A DNA stretch of 64,000 nt from Haloplanus natans DSM 17983 (GTDB lineage: Archaea; Halobacteriota; Halobacteria; Halobacteriales; Haloferacaceae). Made by a program: the position numbers and the translations under genes. The stretch is from NCBI RefSeq assembly GCF_000427685.1, contig NZ_KE386573.1, positions 1,782,938-1,846,937 of the forward strand, in the 5' to 3' direction. Of the stretch, positions 49,205 to 57,759 are shown piece by piece; the stretch's first letter is position 1, and the number at the start of each line of letters is the position of its first letter. Under the pieces are notes generated by a model. The model was not told the origin of the DNA. It searched no databases and worked only from the letters and a program-made list of their open reading frames with translations.

Positions 49205-51073
49205 ATGAGCGAGTACGACTACGAGGCGCTCGGCCTCGTCGCGGGGCTGGAGATCCACCAGCAACTCGACACCGCGACGAAGTTGTTCTGTGCGTGCCCG
49301 ACCGAGCGTCGGGAGCCCGAGGAGGCGAGTCGGCGGTTTACACGCTATCTCCACCCGACGAAAAGCGAACTCGGCGAACTCGACGAGGCCGCGGTCGAGG
49401 AGAGCATGGTCGACCGCGAGTTCGAGTATCTCGCCTTCGACACCACCTGTCTGGTCGAGGAGGACGACGAACCGCCAGGTCGGATCGACGACGAGGCGCT
49501 GGACGTGGCCCTCCAGATCGCCGCGCTCCTCGATATGACCGCCGTAGATCAGGCCCACGTCATGCGGAAAATCGTCGTCGACGGCTCGAACACCTCCGGC
49601 TTCCAGCGCACGTCGCTGGTGGGTCAGGACGGCGAAATCAGTACGAGCGAGGGACCCGTCGGCATCGAGGACCTCCTTCTGGAAGAGGAGAGCGCCGGCC
49701 GCGTCGAAGAAATCGAGGACGGCGTCCGCTTCAGCCTCGATCGACTCGGCATCCCGCTGGTCGAAATCGGCACGAAACCCGACATCTCGTCGCCCGAACA
49801 GGCCCGCGAAGCCGCCGAGCGTATCGGGATGCTCCTGCGCTCGACGGGATCGGTCAAACGCGGCCTCGGCACCATCCGCCAGGACGTGAACGTCTCCATC
49901 GCCGAGGGTGCCCGCGTCGAGATCAAGGGCGTCCAGGCGCTCGATCAGATCGAGGCGATCGTCCGCCTCGAAGTGGGGCGGCAGGTCGAACTCCTCGACA
50001 TCGCCGAGGAACTCGACGACCGCGACGCCGCGGTCGGCGACACGCAGGACGTGACCGCGGTGTTCGAGGACACCGAAAGCGGCGTGATCGGCGGCGCACT
50101 GTCTTCGGGCGGTCGCGTCACCGCCGTCCCGCTCTACGGCTTCGACGGCCTCGTCGGCCGCGAGATTCAGCCCGATCGCCGCCTCGGTACCGAGTTCTCC
50201 GATCACGCCAAACGCCACGGTGCGGGCGGGGTCTTCCACACCGACGAGTTGCCCGCCTACGGCGTCACGGAAGCGGAAGTCGAGGCGCTCCGCGATGCCG
50301 TGGGCGCCGGCCCCGACGACGCCGTCGTCCTCGTCGCCGACGACCCCGACACCGCCGAACTCGCTATCGACGCCGTCGCGGACCGCGCCGAGACGGCCAT
50401 CGAGGGCGTCCCGGAAGAGACCCGGGACGCGACCCAGGAGGGGACGACCCGCTATCTCCGCCCGCTCCCCGGCGCGGCGCGGATGTACCCCGAGACGGAC
50501 GTGCCCCCAGTCGAACTCGACCCCACCGACGTGGAACTCCCCGAACTCCTCACGGAGAAAGTCGACCGCTACCAGCGGGTGTACGACCTGGACGCCGGCC
50601 TCGCCGAACAGGTGGCGTACGGCCGCCGGATGCCGCTGTTCGAATCCGTCGTCGAAGCGGGCGTCGACGCCACCTTCGCCGCGGGCGTACTGGAGGGAAC
50701 GTTGACCGAACTCCGCCGGGACGACGTGCCGGTCGAAGCCCTCATCGACGACCACTTGCGGGACGTGCTTCTCCTGGTCGAGGACGGCGACCTGGCGAAA
50801 GAGGGGGTCGAAGAGGTGCTCACCACCCTCGCCGAGAACCCGGCCCTCACCGCCGAGGCGGCGGTCGAAGAGGCCGGCCTCGCCGGCGTCTCGGAGGACG
50901 AAGTGCGCGACGCGGTGGCCGACGTGGTCGAACGCAACGCCGACCAGGTCGAACGCGAGGGGATGGGCGCGTTCTCCGCGCTCATGGGCGAGTGTATGGG
51001 CGCGCTCCGCGGCAAGGCCGACGGCGAAATCGTCAGCGACGTACTGCGCGAGGAGATCGGAAAGCGGACGTAA
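49205..51073 (+). CDS. gatE: Glu-tRNA(Gln) amidotransferase subunit E
   Basis: A 622-residue archaeal GatE. LVAGLEIHQQLDTATKLFCA is the start of the kinase/GatB-like domain, FQRTSLVGQDGEISTSEGPV and VSIAEGARVEIKGVQALDQI are catalytic and metal-site segments, and a GAD-type insertion (about 270-400, VTAVFEDTESGVIGGALSSG) is the mark of GatE over GatB. The C-terminal helical/YqeY domain ends LMGECMGALRGKADGEIVSD. With GatD it converts Glu-tRNA(Gln) to Gln-tRNA(Gln). gatD is not in the window. Confidence 0.95.
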   Translation: MSEYDYEALGLVAGLEIHQQLDTATKLFCACPTERREPEEASRRFTRYLHPTKSELGELDEAAVEESMVDREFEYLAFDTTCLVEEDDEPPGRIDDEALDVALQIAALLDMTAVDQAHVMRKIVVDGSNTSGFQRTSLVGQDGEISTSEGPVGIEDLLLEEESAGRVEEIEDGVRFSLDRLGIPLVEIGTKPDISSPEQAREAAERIGMLLRSTGSVKRGLGTIRQDVNVSIAEGARVEIKGVQALDQIEAIVRLEVGRQVELLDIAEELDDRDAAVGDTQDVTAVFEDTESGVIGGALSSGGRVTAVPLYGFDGLVGREIQPDRRLGTEFSDHAKRHGAGGVFHTDELPAYGVTEAEVEALRDAVGAGPDDAVVLVADDPDTAELAIDAVADRAETAIEGVPEETRDATQEGTTRYLRPLPGAARMYPETDVPPVELDPTDVELPELLTEKVDRYQRVYDLDAGLAEQVAYGRRMPLFESVVEAGVDATFAAGVLEGTLTELRRDDVPVEALIDDHLRDVLLLVEDGDLAKEGVEEVLTTLAENPALTAEAAVEEAGLAGVSEDEVRDAVADVVERNADQVEREGMGAFSALMGECMGALRGKADGEIVSDVLREEIGKRT

Positions 51074-51199
51074 CGCGGCCGCGAAACGCTGAAGTTCCCT
51101 CGGCAAGAATAACTGTAGAATGACATTTAGAGAATCGTACCACACGATGTCGACGCATCGACCTGGAATCGGCTCGACGGTTCGGGAGCGGTGGTGATC

Positions 51200-51559
51200 G
51201 TGGCGTCCGACAGCCTCGATACGCGGACGGTGGTGCTGTTGCTCGTTGCGGCCCTGATCCTGTTGCCGTTGCTGACGATGGGGCTCGGCGGCGGAATGAT
51301 GGGCGGTGGTACGTGGGGTGGCCACATGTGGAACGACGGGGGTACCCCCGGATGGTGGCTGCTCGTCGGTCTGTTGGGTCGTGTGCTCACCCTCCTCGTC
51401 GTCGTAGGTGTGGGCTACCTCCTCTATCGCGCGCTGACGGAGTCCGGCGACGGGGCCGACGACGCGATGGACGAACTCCGTCTCGCGTACGCCCGCGGCG
51501 ACCTGAACGACGAGGAGTACGAACGGCGGCGGGAACGGTTGGAGAGCGACGGCGGCTGA
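51200..51559 (+). CDS. Membrane protein with C-terminal SHOCT domain
   Basis: About 119 residues. A hydrophobic helix TVVLLLVAALILLPLLTMGL, a Gly/Met/Trp-rich loop (GGGMMGGGTWGGHMWNDGGT), a second helix (RVLTLLVVVGVGYLLYRALT) and the SHOCT domain MDELRLAYARGDLNDEEYER. SHOCT is a short helical oligomerisation domain. Starts GTG at 51191 or 51200; 51200 was chosen since GGTG precedes it. Methionine and His-Met in the loop could bind copper, but this is inference. Confidence 0.7.
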   Translation: MASDSLDTRTVVLLLVAALILLPLLTMGLGGGMMGGGTWGGHMWNDGGTPGWWLLVGLLGRVLTLLVVVGVGYLLYRALTESGDGADDAMDELRLAYARGDLNDEEYERRRERLESDGG

Positions 51560-51781
51560 TCAGGTGGCCTGGGGCGCCGGTGTCTCCCACTCGACTCCCT
51601 GTCTCTCGAAGCGGATGCCACCGGACTCGCTTGCGGCTATCGTCACCGATCAGCCGTGGGCGTCGGCGACATCCTCGCTGCCCGCATCGGTGAAGAGAGC
51701 CGGCGGTAGATCAGGCGTGTGTCGGCAGACGGTCCGGAGGAGTCGGGACCAGTCCCGCCGTGAGCGTCCGTGGGACCGACA

Positions 51782-52441
51782 TCACGCCCCGTTCGACAAC
51801 GGCTCGAACGACAGCCACGTCGACGACCCACCGAGAAAGCCCTGCGAACGGAGTTCGGGGCCGTCCTCGCCCTCCCGAACGTCGATGCGGCCGTCACAGA
51901 ACTGCGAGATGGTTCGGAGTTCCCGTTCGTCGTGCATCGCCGGGTCGACGAGAAAGACACCCAGGCCACCAACCTTGCTCACGCGGCCGACGAGGGTGTG
52001 GACGAACCGGGAGACCGTCTGGAGTTCCGTCAGCGACAGCACGGTCGAGATGGAAAAGAGGCCGGTGCGGACGGACTCGATGCCCTCGCTGTGGAAGTCG
52101 CTGTACAGCTTCGAGTATCGCATCCCGATGCCGGTCAGGTCCTGGGCACTGGAGACGGTTAGAACGCGGGCGGGAACGCCGCTGTCGTCGCTGTCGAGAC
52201 AGTCGACGATTCCCATGCGGTCGGGGCTCACCTCGATGCCCACCGCCTCGCACTCCGCCGTGATGTCCGCCGCCGTCGTGTTCGTCGTCAGGATGATGAC
52301 GCCCTCGTCGTCGTCGCCAGCGAGCATACGGTAGGCGAGTTCCTTGGTACCGACGTGGGACGGGCCGGCGACGAGGATGCTCGTTCCCCGTCGAACCGAG
52401 TCGAGCGGCAAGCCGTCGAAGGCGTATTCGGGCTCACTCAT
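51782..52441 (-). CDS. RecA-superfamily ATPase-like protein (KaiC/DUF7504-like)
   Basis: A 219-residue protein. ILVAGPSHVGTKELAYRMLA is a degenerate Walker A (Gly-x4-Gly-Thr-Lys) and the strand GLGVFLVDPAMHDERELRTI fits a weakened Walker B. The layout DEGVIILTTNTTAADITAEC and SKLYSDFHSEGIESVRTGLF is shared with haloarchaeal RecA/KaiC-like proteins coded next to two-component-like regulators. Its start overlaps the stop of the receiver-GAF gene by 8 bp (ATGAGTGA), so they are probably partners in signalling. Confidence 0.72.
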   Translation of the reverse strand: MSEPEYAFDGLPLDSVRRGTSILVAGPSHVGTKELAYRMLAGDDDEGVIILTTNTTAADITAECEAVGIEVSPDRMGIVDCLDSDDSGVPARVLTVSSAQDLTGIGMRYSKLYSDFHSEGIESVRTGLFSISTVLSLTELQTVSRFVHTLVGRVSKVGGLGVFLVDPAMHDERELRTISQFCDGRIDVREGEDGPELRSQGFLGGSSTWLSFEPLSNGA

Positions 52442-53318
52442 CGTCGCCCTCCGTCGCCTCGCGGAGCCGTCGACGCAACTCGAGTCCGTCCATCACCTCG
52501 TCGGCCAACAGCGAGAGCAAAGTCCGCTCGCGCGCCGCGAACGACCGCGATTCGCCGTCGAACAGGCAGAAGACGCCGACCGCGTCGCCGTCGTCGGTCC
52601 GTATCGGCGCCCCGGCGTAGAACCGAATCCCGGACGCGGAGAGTTCGTCGTTGTCGCGGAACCGCGGGTCCTCGCGCGTGTCGTTGATCACCGTCGGACC
52701 CTCGTCGAGGATGGCGTACGTACAGATGGTGTCCTCGCGGTCCAGACGGTCGACATCCGTCCCCTGACAGGCGAGGAAGCGTTCGTGGTGGTCCTCGACG
52801 AAGCCGACGGTGGCCGCATCCACGTCGAACAGGGCGCGTGCGACCTGCGTAAGTCGGTCGAGGCTGGCGTCGAGGGCGTCCGTGTCGTCGACGTACGCTT
52901 CGACGGCGTCGAGGCGGCGGTCCTCGTCGTCCGGAAGCGGATACGCCGTCTGGCTCCGGTTGTCGATGCTGAACGACAGGAGGTCGACGAGTTCGTCGTG
53001 GGCGCTGGCGGTGTCCTTGTCGACGTACTCGACGACGGTGCCGGAGAGCGCGTCGGTGTCGATGGCCGCGAAGTCGGCGTCGGTAAACAGGACGCCGGTA
53101 ACGTCGGGGTGGATCTCGCGTGCGTACGCGACGAGTTCCAGCCCCGTCCCGTCGGGGAGATCGTACTCGGTGATCACCCCGGAGACGGCGTCGGCGGCGA
53201 GGACGCCCCGCGCCTCGTCGAGCGACCCGCAGATCGTGGCGTCGAAGCCGGCGTCGACGAGGATATCCCGCGTCTCCTGCCGTTCGTCCGCCGCCGGATC
53301 GACACAGAGAACCTTCAT
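52434..53318 (-). CDS. Receiver-like plus GAF domain protein
   Basis: A 294-residue protein. Residues 1-115 resemble a response-regulator receiver (MKVLCVDPAADERQETRDIL, GVITEYDLPDGTGLELVAYA, VDKDTASAHDEL), but the phospho-acceptor Asp position is Glu (VITEYD), so it may be a constitutive or non-phosphorylated pseudo-receiver. Residues 150-290 are a GAF domain (LTQVARALFDVDAATVGFVE, SASGIRFYAGAPIRTDDGDA, VGVFCLFDGESRSFAARERT). GAF domains bind small ligands or sense redox/light. No kinase domain is present; output is probably through the RecA-like neighbour. Confidence 0.82.
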   Translation of the reverse strand: MKVLCVDPAADERQETRDILVDAGFDATICGSLDEARGVLAADAVSGVITEYDLPDGTGLELVAYAREIHPDVTGVLFTDADFAAIDTDALSGTVVEYVDKDTASAHDELVDLLSFSIDNRSQTAYPLPDDEDRRLDAVEAYVDDTDALDASLDRLTQVARALFDVDAATVGFVEDHHERFLACQGTDVDRLDREDTICTYAILDEGPTVINDTREDPRFRDNDELSASGIRFYAGAPIRTDDGDAVGVFCLFDGESRSFAARERTLLSLLADEVMDGLELRRRLREATEGDDE

Positions 53319-53416
53319 ACCCCACTCTAACCGGCTCGGAGTATAAATCCGCGACATCGACGCGAGTCGCTCCCGAGACAGCAACGCACTTGTCCCCGGC
53401 CGACGACGCTCGATCG

Positions 53417-53860
53417 ATGACGGTCTTCCTCGACGACATCGGACGCTGGGATGGCGACTCGCACGGCTCCTACGAAGTGACGGCGGCGGAGATCGTCGAG
53501 TTCGCCGAGCAGTACGACCCGCAGTGGTTCCACACCGACCCCGACCGCGCGGCCGACTCCATCTACGGCGACCTGATCGCCAGCGGCTGGCACACCGCAT
53601 CGATGTCGATGCGGCTGTTCGTCGACGGCTTCCTCGCCGAGACGGCGACACTCGGGGCCAAGGGGTTGGACCACCTCCGCTGGCCCCGACCGGTCGTCCC
53701 GGGCGACGAACTCACGATTCACTCGGCGATCCACGGCATCGAGGAAGGCGACGGAACCGACGACTACGGCGTCGTCCGCTGGGGCGTCGAAACGACCGCC
53801 AACGACGGCGCGAAGACCGTCCTCGACATCGAAGCGCTCGTACTGGTCGCGAGGGAGTAG
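53417..53860 (+). CDS. MaoC-family (hotdog-fold) dehydratase-like protein
   Basis: A 147-residue single hotdog domain. The hydratase-2 motif appears as FAEQYDPQWFHTDPDRAADS with Asp and His, followed by YGDLIASGWHTASMSMRLFV and GLDHLRWPRPVVPGDELTIH. It would hydrate an enoyl-CoA, as in fatty-acid or PHA metabolism; in haloarchaea similar genes support PHA synthesis or mesaconyl-CoA-type steps. Substrate not determined. ATG 53417 gives MTVFLDDIGRWDGDSHGSYE. Confidence 0.85.
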   Translation: MTVFLDDIGRWDGDSHGSYEVTAAEIVEFAEQYDPQWFHTDPDRAADSIYGDLIASGWHTASMSMRLFVDGFLAETATLGAKGLDHLRWPRPVVPGDELTIHSAIHGIEEGDGTDDYGVVRWGVETTANDGAKTVLDIEALVLVARE

Positions 53861-53968
53861 GCGCCGATTCCCGCTCGCTGGGAACGGGTATCGCCGATTC
53901 CGAGTATCGTGGAATCGGCGTCGTCACTACGTCCTCCCCGTTCCCACCTCCAGACGAGGTGACACAGG

Positions 53969-54127
53969 ATGAGCGTTCGTTCCCTCGAAGCGCAGACGTT
54001 CGGCGAACCGCTAACCGCTTCCGAGCGCGTCGCCGCCGGCCTCGCGGCACTCGTCGGCGCTGCCGGCCACCTCGCGCTCGTGACGGCCGCACTACTGTTT
54101 TTCGCCGTCGTCCTCGGCGTCCTCTGA
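53969..54127 (+). CDS. Small membrane protein, 52 aa
   Basis: ATG 53969 after the SD-like GAGGTGA (53956-53962). The protein starts MSVRSLEAQTFGEPLTASER and ends with one long hydrophobic helix (GHLALVTAALLFFAVVLGVL) preceded by an Ala/Gly-rich one. GC-rich codon use matches the core genome. No known family. The hairpin repeat copy B follows just after the stop, much as copy A follows tfs. Confidence 0.55.
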   Translation: MSVRSLEAQTFGEPLTASERVAAGLAALVGAAGHLALVTAALLFFAVVLGVL

Positions 54128-54129
54128 TA

Positions 54130-54205
54130 CGGATCATCGTAACGGTTCATCGGTGGCTCGCCGGCTCGTCCCGTCGACCCACCGATGCTGACTTACAATA
54201 AACCG
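54130..54205. repeat. Approximately 80-bp hairpin repeat, copy B
   Basis: The inner inverted pair TCGGTGG.../...CCACCGA is clear. Read on the minus strand it shares GTTTATTGTAA, CGGTGGGTCG and the general spacing with copy A at 28781-28862; the outer arms have drifted. It lies between the 52-aa gene and trmJ, whose stops face each other, so it may be a bidirectional terminator. Confidence 0.6.
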
Positions 54206-54220
54206 TACGACGCCGCCGGC

Positions 54221-54988
54221 TCACCACCGATCCGGCTCGTCGTACTCGGCCAGGAGCTCCGACCGATGTTCGAGTTGTTCCGTCGCCCGTCGTAACACGC
54301 CGAGCAGCGTGTGTATCTCCCGATCCGTCGGGTGGGCCCGTCCCACGAGCCGGCGGATCAGCCGCCGTGTCTTCTCCCGTTTTACCTCCTTGTAGCCGCT
54401 GGACTCTAGGAACGCCCCGACGTAGTCGTGGAAGCGCTCGATATCCGGCTCCGCCGCCCGCTCGTGTTCCACGTCCGGGAGTTGCGTCTCCTCGACGGTC
54501 AGCTCCCGGAGTTCGTAGCAGAGGATGGTGGCCGCCTGTCCGAGGTTCAAGACCGGATAGTCCGCGCTCGCAGGGATCGAACACACCTCGTCCAGCCGGG
54601 CGAGTTCCGCGTTGTCGAGGCCGCGGCCCTCGCGCCCGAACACCAGCGCCGTCGGCGCGTCGACGGTTCGCAGACTCTCCGCCAGTTCCCGCGGCGTCTT
54701 GAACGGGAACCGGACGTGTCGGCGGCTGTCCTCGCCGGTGATGGCCGTACAGCCGACGGTGTGGTACGTCTCGACGACCTCGTCGAAGGTTACTTCTTCG
54801 GCGTTCGGGAGCACGTCCTCGCGGGCGTGGCCGGCGAAGCCGTACGCCTCGCCGTCCGGGTCGAGTTCGGGCGGATCGACGAGTTTGAGATCGGTCAGTC
54901 CGAAGTTCTTCATCGCGCGAGCGATAGTGCCGACGTTACCCGGCGTCTCGGCGTCGACGACGACCACGACCGGCCGTTCGCGGCTCAT
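54221..54988 (-). CDS. trmJ: SpoU/TrmJ-type tRNA 2'-O-methyltransferase
   Basis: A 255-residue SPOUT methyltransferase. RPVVVVVDAETPGNVGTIAR and AMKNFGLTDLKLVDPPELDP are motif 1, TALVFGREGRGLDNAELARL motif 2, and SIPASADYPVLNLGQAATIL motif 3 with the knotted SAM site. The C-terminal helical extension (FHDYVGAFLESSGYKEVKRE) is TrmJ-like, so the target is probably nucleotide 32 of tRNA. Its start overlaps the upstream conserved gene by four bases (ATGA). Confidence 0.88.
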   Translation of the reverse strand: MSRERPVVVVVDAETPGNVGTIARAMKNFGLTDLKLVDPPELDPDGEAYGFAGHAREDVLPNAEEVTFDEVVETYHTVGCTAITGEDSRRHVRFPFKTPRELAESLRTVDAPTALVFGREGRGLDNAELARLDEVCSIPASADYPVLNLGQAATILCYELRELTVEETQLPDVEHERAAEPDIERFHDYVGAFLESSGYKEVKREKTRRLIRRLVGRAHPTDREIHTLLGVLRRATEQLEHRSELLAEYDEPDRW

Positions 54989-55551
54989 CGTGACGGGTAG
55001 TCCGTCCCGAGGTCGACGCCGTCGAGGTCGATCTCCTCGACGTCCTCGACATCCTCGTTCTCCCGCATACTGATCCGGCGACCCTCGAAGTTCTCGTTCA
55101 GGCGTCGGTGGATCTCCTCCGGATCCGGCAGGTCCGGCATGTTTTCGGGGTCCGTCTCGACGTGATCCAGGCCCCCGTATCCGTCCGGGGCGCGCCCGCC
55201 GTCGGCGAACCACTGGTGAAAGCGGTCGCGGAAGGTCGCCTCGCCACGGTAGGCGGTGCCGCCGGCCTCGCGGTACCAGTAGAGAAAGTCGGCTTCGTGG
55301 GTGCCACACAGGAGGAGTTCGTCCCCGGGTTCGCCGTAGACGATGGCCGCCTGTCGGCACTGCTCGACCGCCTCTTCGCCGTGGACCAGATAACAGGCGT
55401 CACAGGGCTCCTCGACGAGGTAGGTGAGCCGGACGAGGCGGTCCCGTGGCTCCTCGGGAATCTCGTCGAGGGGCTTGAATTCGCCGTCCTCGGTGAACAC
55501 CTCGGACTCCTCGAAGCGCCAGCCACGAAGCCCGATGCTGACCTTAGCCAT
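54985..55551 (-). CDS. Conserved haloarchaeal protein, 188 aa, with Cys/His residues
   Basis: MAKVSIGLRGWRFEESEVFT begins the protein. LTYLVEEPCDACYLVHGEEA and QCRQAAIVYGEPGDELLLCG, THEADFLYWYREAGG supply Cys-x2-Cys and Cys/His residues for a zinc site. The C-terminal third is acidic and disordered. Family unknown to me, but it is always GC-rich and typical of core genes. The coupling to trmJ suggests an RNA-related job. A TATA box (CTTTTTATCC, 55574-55583) and a perfect 20-bp palindrome sit directly upstream. Confidence 0.72.
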   Translation of the reverse strand: MAKVSIGLRGWRFEESEVFTEDGEFKPLDEIPEEPRDRLVRLTYLVEEPCDACYLVHGEEAVEQCRQAAIVYGEPGDELLLCGTHEADFLYWYREAGGTAYRGEATFRDRFHQWFADGGRAPDGYGGLDHVETDPENMPDLPDPEEIHRRLNENFEGRRISMRENEDVEDVEEIDLDGVDLGTDYPSR

Positions 55552-55554
55552 TGT

Positions 55555-55583
55555 CGCTCGGTAGCGACCGAGCGGATAAAAAG
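55555..55583 (-). promoter_or_regulatory. TATA box and adjoining 20-bp palindrome of the 188-aa gene/trmJ unit
   Basis: CTTTTTATCC (55574-55583, minus) lies about 27 bp from the ATG at 55551. CGCTCGGT-AGCG-ACCGAGCG (55555-55574) fills the space between TATA box and start codon, so it covers the probable transcription start. Confidence 0.55.
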
Positions 55584-55656
55584 AGCGTGTTACCGGTCGG
55601 CGCCACCCGTCCGACCGGCACACCGTTCGGAGTTCGGTCGTTCTACCGACCGGTCC

Positions 55657-55664
55657 GCATATAG
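55657..55664 (+). promoter_or_regulatory. TATA-like box of the DHPS-like gene
   Basis: GCATATAG lies about 27 bp before the ATG at 55687, fitting a leaderless mRNA. Confidence 0.45.
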
Positions 55665-55686
55665 TCGTCGCGTCCCCAGAGAGACC

Positions 55687-56826
55687 ATGCGCAACGTGGA
55701 CGCCGCTGGCCTCGGCATCGGCGACGACTACCCCCCACGGATCATGGGGGTGTTGAACGTGAGCAAGGAGTCGCCGTACTCGCCGAGCGTGTTCGACGAT
55801 CCGGGCGAGGCGGCGACGTACGTCGACGAGGAACTCATCGACGAGGGCGCAGACATCGTCGACGTGGGTCTGGAGTCCGCGAACAAGCGCTTCGAGGTGC
55901 TCACCGCCCAGGAGGAACTCGACCGCCTCGACACCGCCGTCGCGGCGATGGAGAGCGTCTCCGGCGACGCCGTCTTCTCCATCGAGACGCGCTATCACGA
56001 AGTGGCCGAGGCGGCCCTCGACGCCGGCTTCGACATGGTCAACGACATCTGCGGGTTCGCCGACCCCGAGATGCCGCGGGTCTGTGCCGAACGCGACGTG
56101 GCCGTCGCGAAGATGGCGAGCCCACCCGATCTCGAACGTCCCGGCGCCGTCGAGGCCGTCGACGACATCTACGACGCCCTGCAACGCGAGGGACTCACCG
56201 ACAAGACCATCGTCGATCCCGCCTTCGGCGGGTGGAGCGAGGCGAAGACGCTCGAAGACGACCGCGAGACGTTCCGTCGACTCCGGGAGTTTCGCGCCCT
56301 CGACCGCCCGATCCTCGTCTCGATCAACCGGAAGAACTTCCTTCGGGACCTCGCCGGGCGGTCGACCGAGGCGGCTCTCCCCGTCAGCCTCGCCGCCACG
56401 GCGATGGCCGTCGAACGCGGTGCGCACGTGGTCCGCACCCACGACGTGGCCGAGACGCGGGACGCCGCCCTGATCGGCAAGGCGTTCACGCGCGACCGCT
56501 TGAAGACGGCCGATGGCGTGGCTGTGGAAGAACTCGACGTGACGAGCGTCGGGGAGATGCGCCGACACCTCGACCGAGTCGGTGGCGAGGCGTCGGCCGC
56601 GGGCCGGGGCGTCGTGCGAACCTTCGAGCTCTCGGGGCTCTCGCCCGGCGAACGCGAGACGGTCACCGACGCCGCCCGGTCGACACCCGTCGTCGTCGCC
56701 GGCGACGGCGCGACCCGACTGCTCGCCGGAACGCCCGCGGACCTGTCGGCCGTCGTCGAGGCGGCGGCCGGCCGGTCCGATGCACTCGACGCCGCCCTAT
56801 CCGTCATCGCGGACGGCGTGGCGTAA
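55687..56826 (+). CDS. Dihydropteroate-synthase-like protein
   Basis: A 379-residue protein. Residues 15-280 form a TIM barrel resembling DHPS: PPRIMGVLNVSKESPYSPSV, DEGADIVDVGLESANKRFEV, FDMVNDICGFADPEMPRVCA and DKTIVDPAFGGWSEAKTLED. The usual pterin and pABA residues (for example the GxDSTRPG loop) are altered, GLESANKR in place of GGESTRPG, so it may act on a different pterin or aromatic amine. An extra C-terminal domain of 90 residues follows. The mptE gene lies 220 bp further on the same strand, which points to archaeal pterin chemistry. Confidence 0.8.
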   Translation: MRNVDAAGLGIGDDYPPRIMGVLNVSKESPYSPSVFDDPGEAATYVDEELIDEGADIVDVGLESANKRFEVLTAQEELDRLDTAVAAMESVSGDAVFSIETRYHEVAEAALDAGFDMVNDICGFADPEMPRVCAERDVAVAKMASPPDLERPGAVEAVDDIYDALQREGLTDKTIVDPAFGGWSEAKTLEDDRETFRRLREFRALDRPILVSINRKNFLRDLAGRSTEAALPVSLAATAMAVERGAHVVRTHDVAETRDAALIGKAFTRDRLKTADGVAVEELDVTSVGEMRRHLDRVGGEASAAGRGVVRTFELSGLSPGERETVTDAARSTPVVVAGDGATRLLAGTPADLSAVVEAAAGRSDALDAALSVIADGVA

Positions 56827-57047
56827 CCGAGTCGGCGTGGGAGTGACTCCTACAACCGACGGTATCGGTGGCGGATGGGTGTCGATGTCCGAACCCATCG
56901 CCGTCCAGTCGGGCGTCTCTCGCCCTACGGTCCTCCTGTAGAGTAAGAGAAAGCTTATGCCGGACGCCTCGCAAGTGCCGCCGTGGAAGCCGGGGCGGCA
57001 CTCGGGTAGGGGTACTTGGTGTCGTGCCGGCTACTGTGGTCTCATTG

Positions 57048-57725
57048 ATGAACTATCGGACCTGGCGCCCGGTGTACGAACGGATCCTGAGTGACTTCGG
57101 TTACGGCCGGGTGGCGGACGAACAGGCCCGCGACCGACTCGCCGACCTCGTGACCGCTTTCGACGAGTCGCGACTCCCCCGGATCGACGACGCAACCGTC
57201 GCCGTCGCCGGCGCGGCCCCGTCGCTCGAAGCCGAGGTCGATGTCGCCGCCGACGCGGACGTCGTCGTCGCCGCCTCGGCGGCGGCCGCCCGCCTCCCAG
57301 AGGTCGGCGTCACCGTCGATCTGATGGTGACCGACCTCGATAAGACGCCCGACACCGCCCGCGCGCTGACCCAGGCGGGCGTCCCCGTCGCGGTCCACGC
57401 CCACGGCGACAACGTCCCCGCCGTCGAGCGGTGGGTGCCGCGGTTCGACGGCGCGTACGTCCTGCCGACGACGCAGGCCGAACCTCGCGGCCCCGTCCGT
57501 AACTACGGCGGGTTCACCGACGGCGACCGAGCCGCGTTCCTCGCCGACGCCTTCGGTGCCGCAACCCTCCGATTTCCAGGGTGGGACTTCGACGACGGGA
57601 GCGTCGGCGCGGAGAAACGGTCGAAACTCGTGTGGGCCGAGCGGCTGCTCCACTGGCTCGAACGTCGCCGTGGCGAGCGATTCGACGTGCTCGACGGTCG
57701 ACGGAATCGGATCGACCCGCTCTAA
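57048..57725 (+). CDS. mptE: 6-hydroxymethyl-7,8-dihydropterin pyrophosphokinase, archaeal MptE type
   Basis: A 225-residue protein. MNYRTWRPVYERILSDFGYG is the MptE/DUF115 start, DATVAVAGAAPSLEAEVDVA has the Gly-rich loop, VTVDLMVTDLDKTPDTARAL the metal-binding acids, and VAVHAHGDNVPAVERWVPRF a conserved His-Gly-Asp block. It transfers pyrophosphate from ATP to hydroxymethyl-dihydropterin, giving the substrate for dihydropteroate synthases. It therefore links the DHPS-like gene before it with folCP at 6.4 kb. Converges on the SipW-cluster gene. Confidence 0.88.
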   Translation: MNYRTWRPVYERILSDFGYGRVADEQARDRLADLVTAFDESRLPRIDDATVAVAGAAPSLEAEVDVAADADVVVAASAAAARLPEVGVTVDLMVTDLDKTPDTARALTQAGVPVAVHAHGDNVPAVERWVPRFDGAYVLPTTQAEPRGPVRNYGGFTDGDRAAFLADAFGAATLRFPGWDFDDGSVGAEKRSKLVWAERLLHWLERRRGERFDVLDGRRNRIDPL

Positions 57726-57759
57726 CTAGGCTATCGGAGCGGGCCGACGGACGCCCCGA

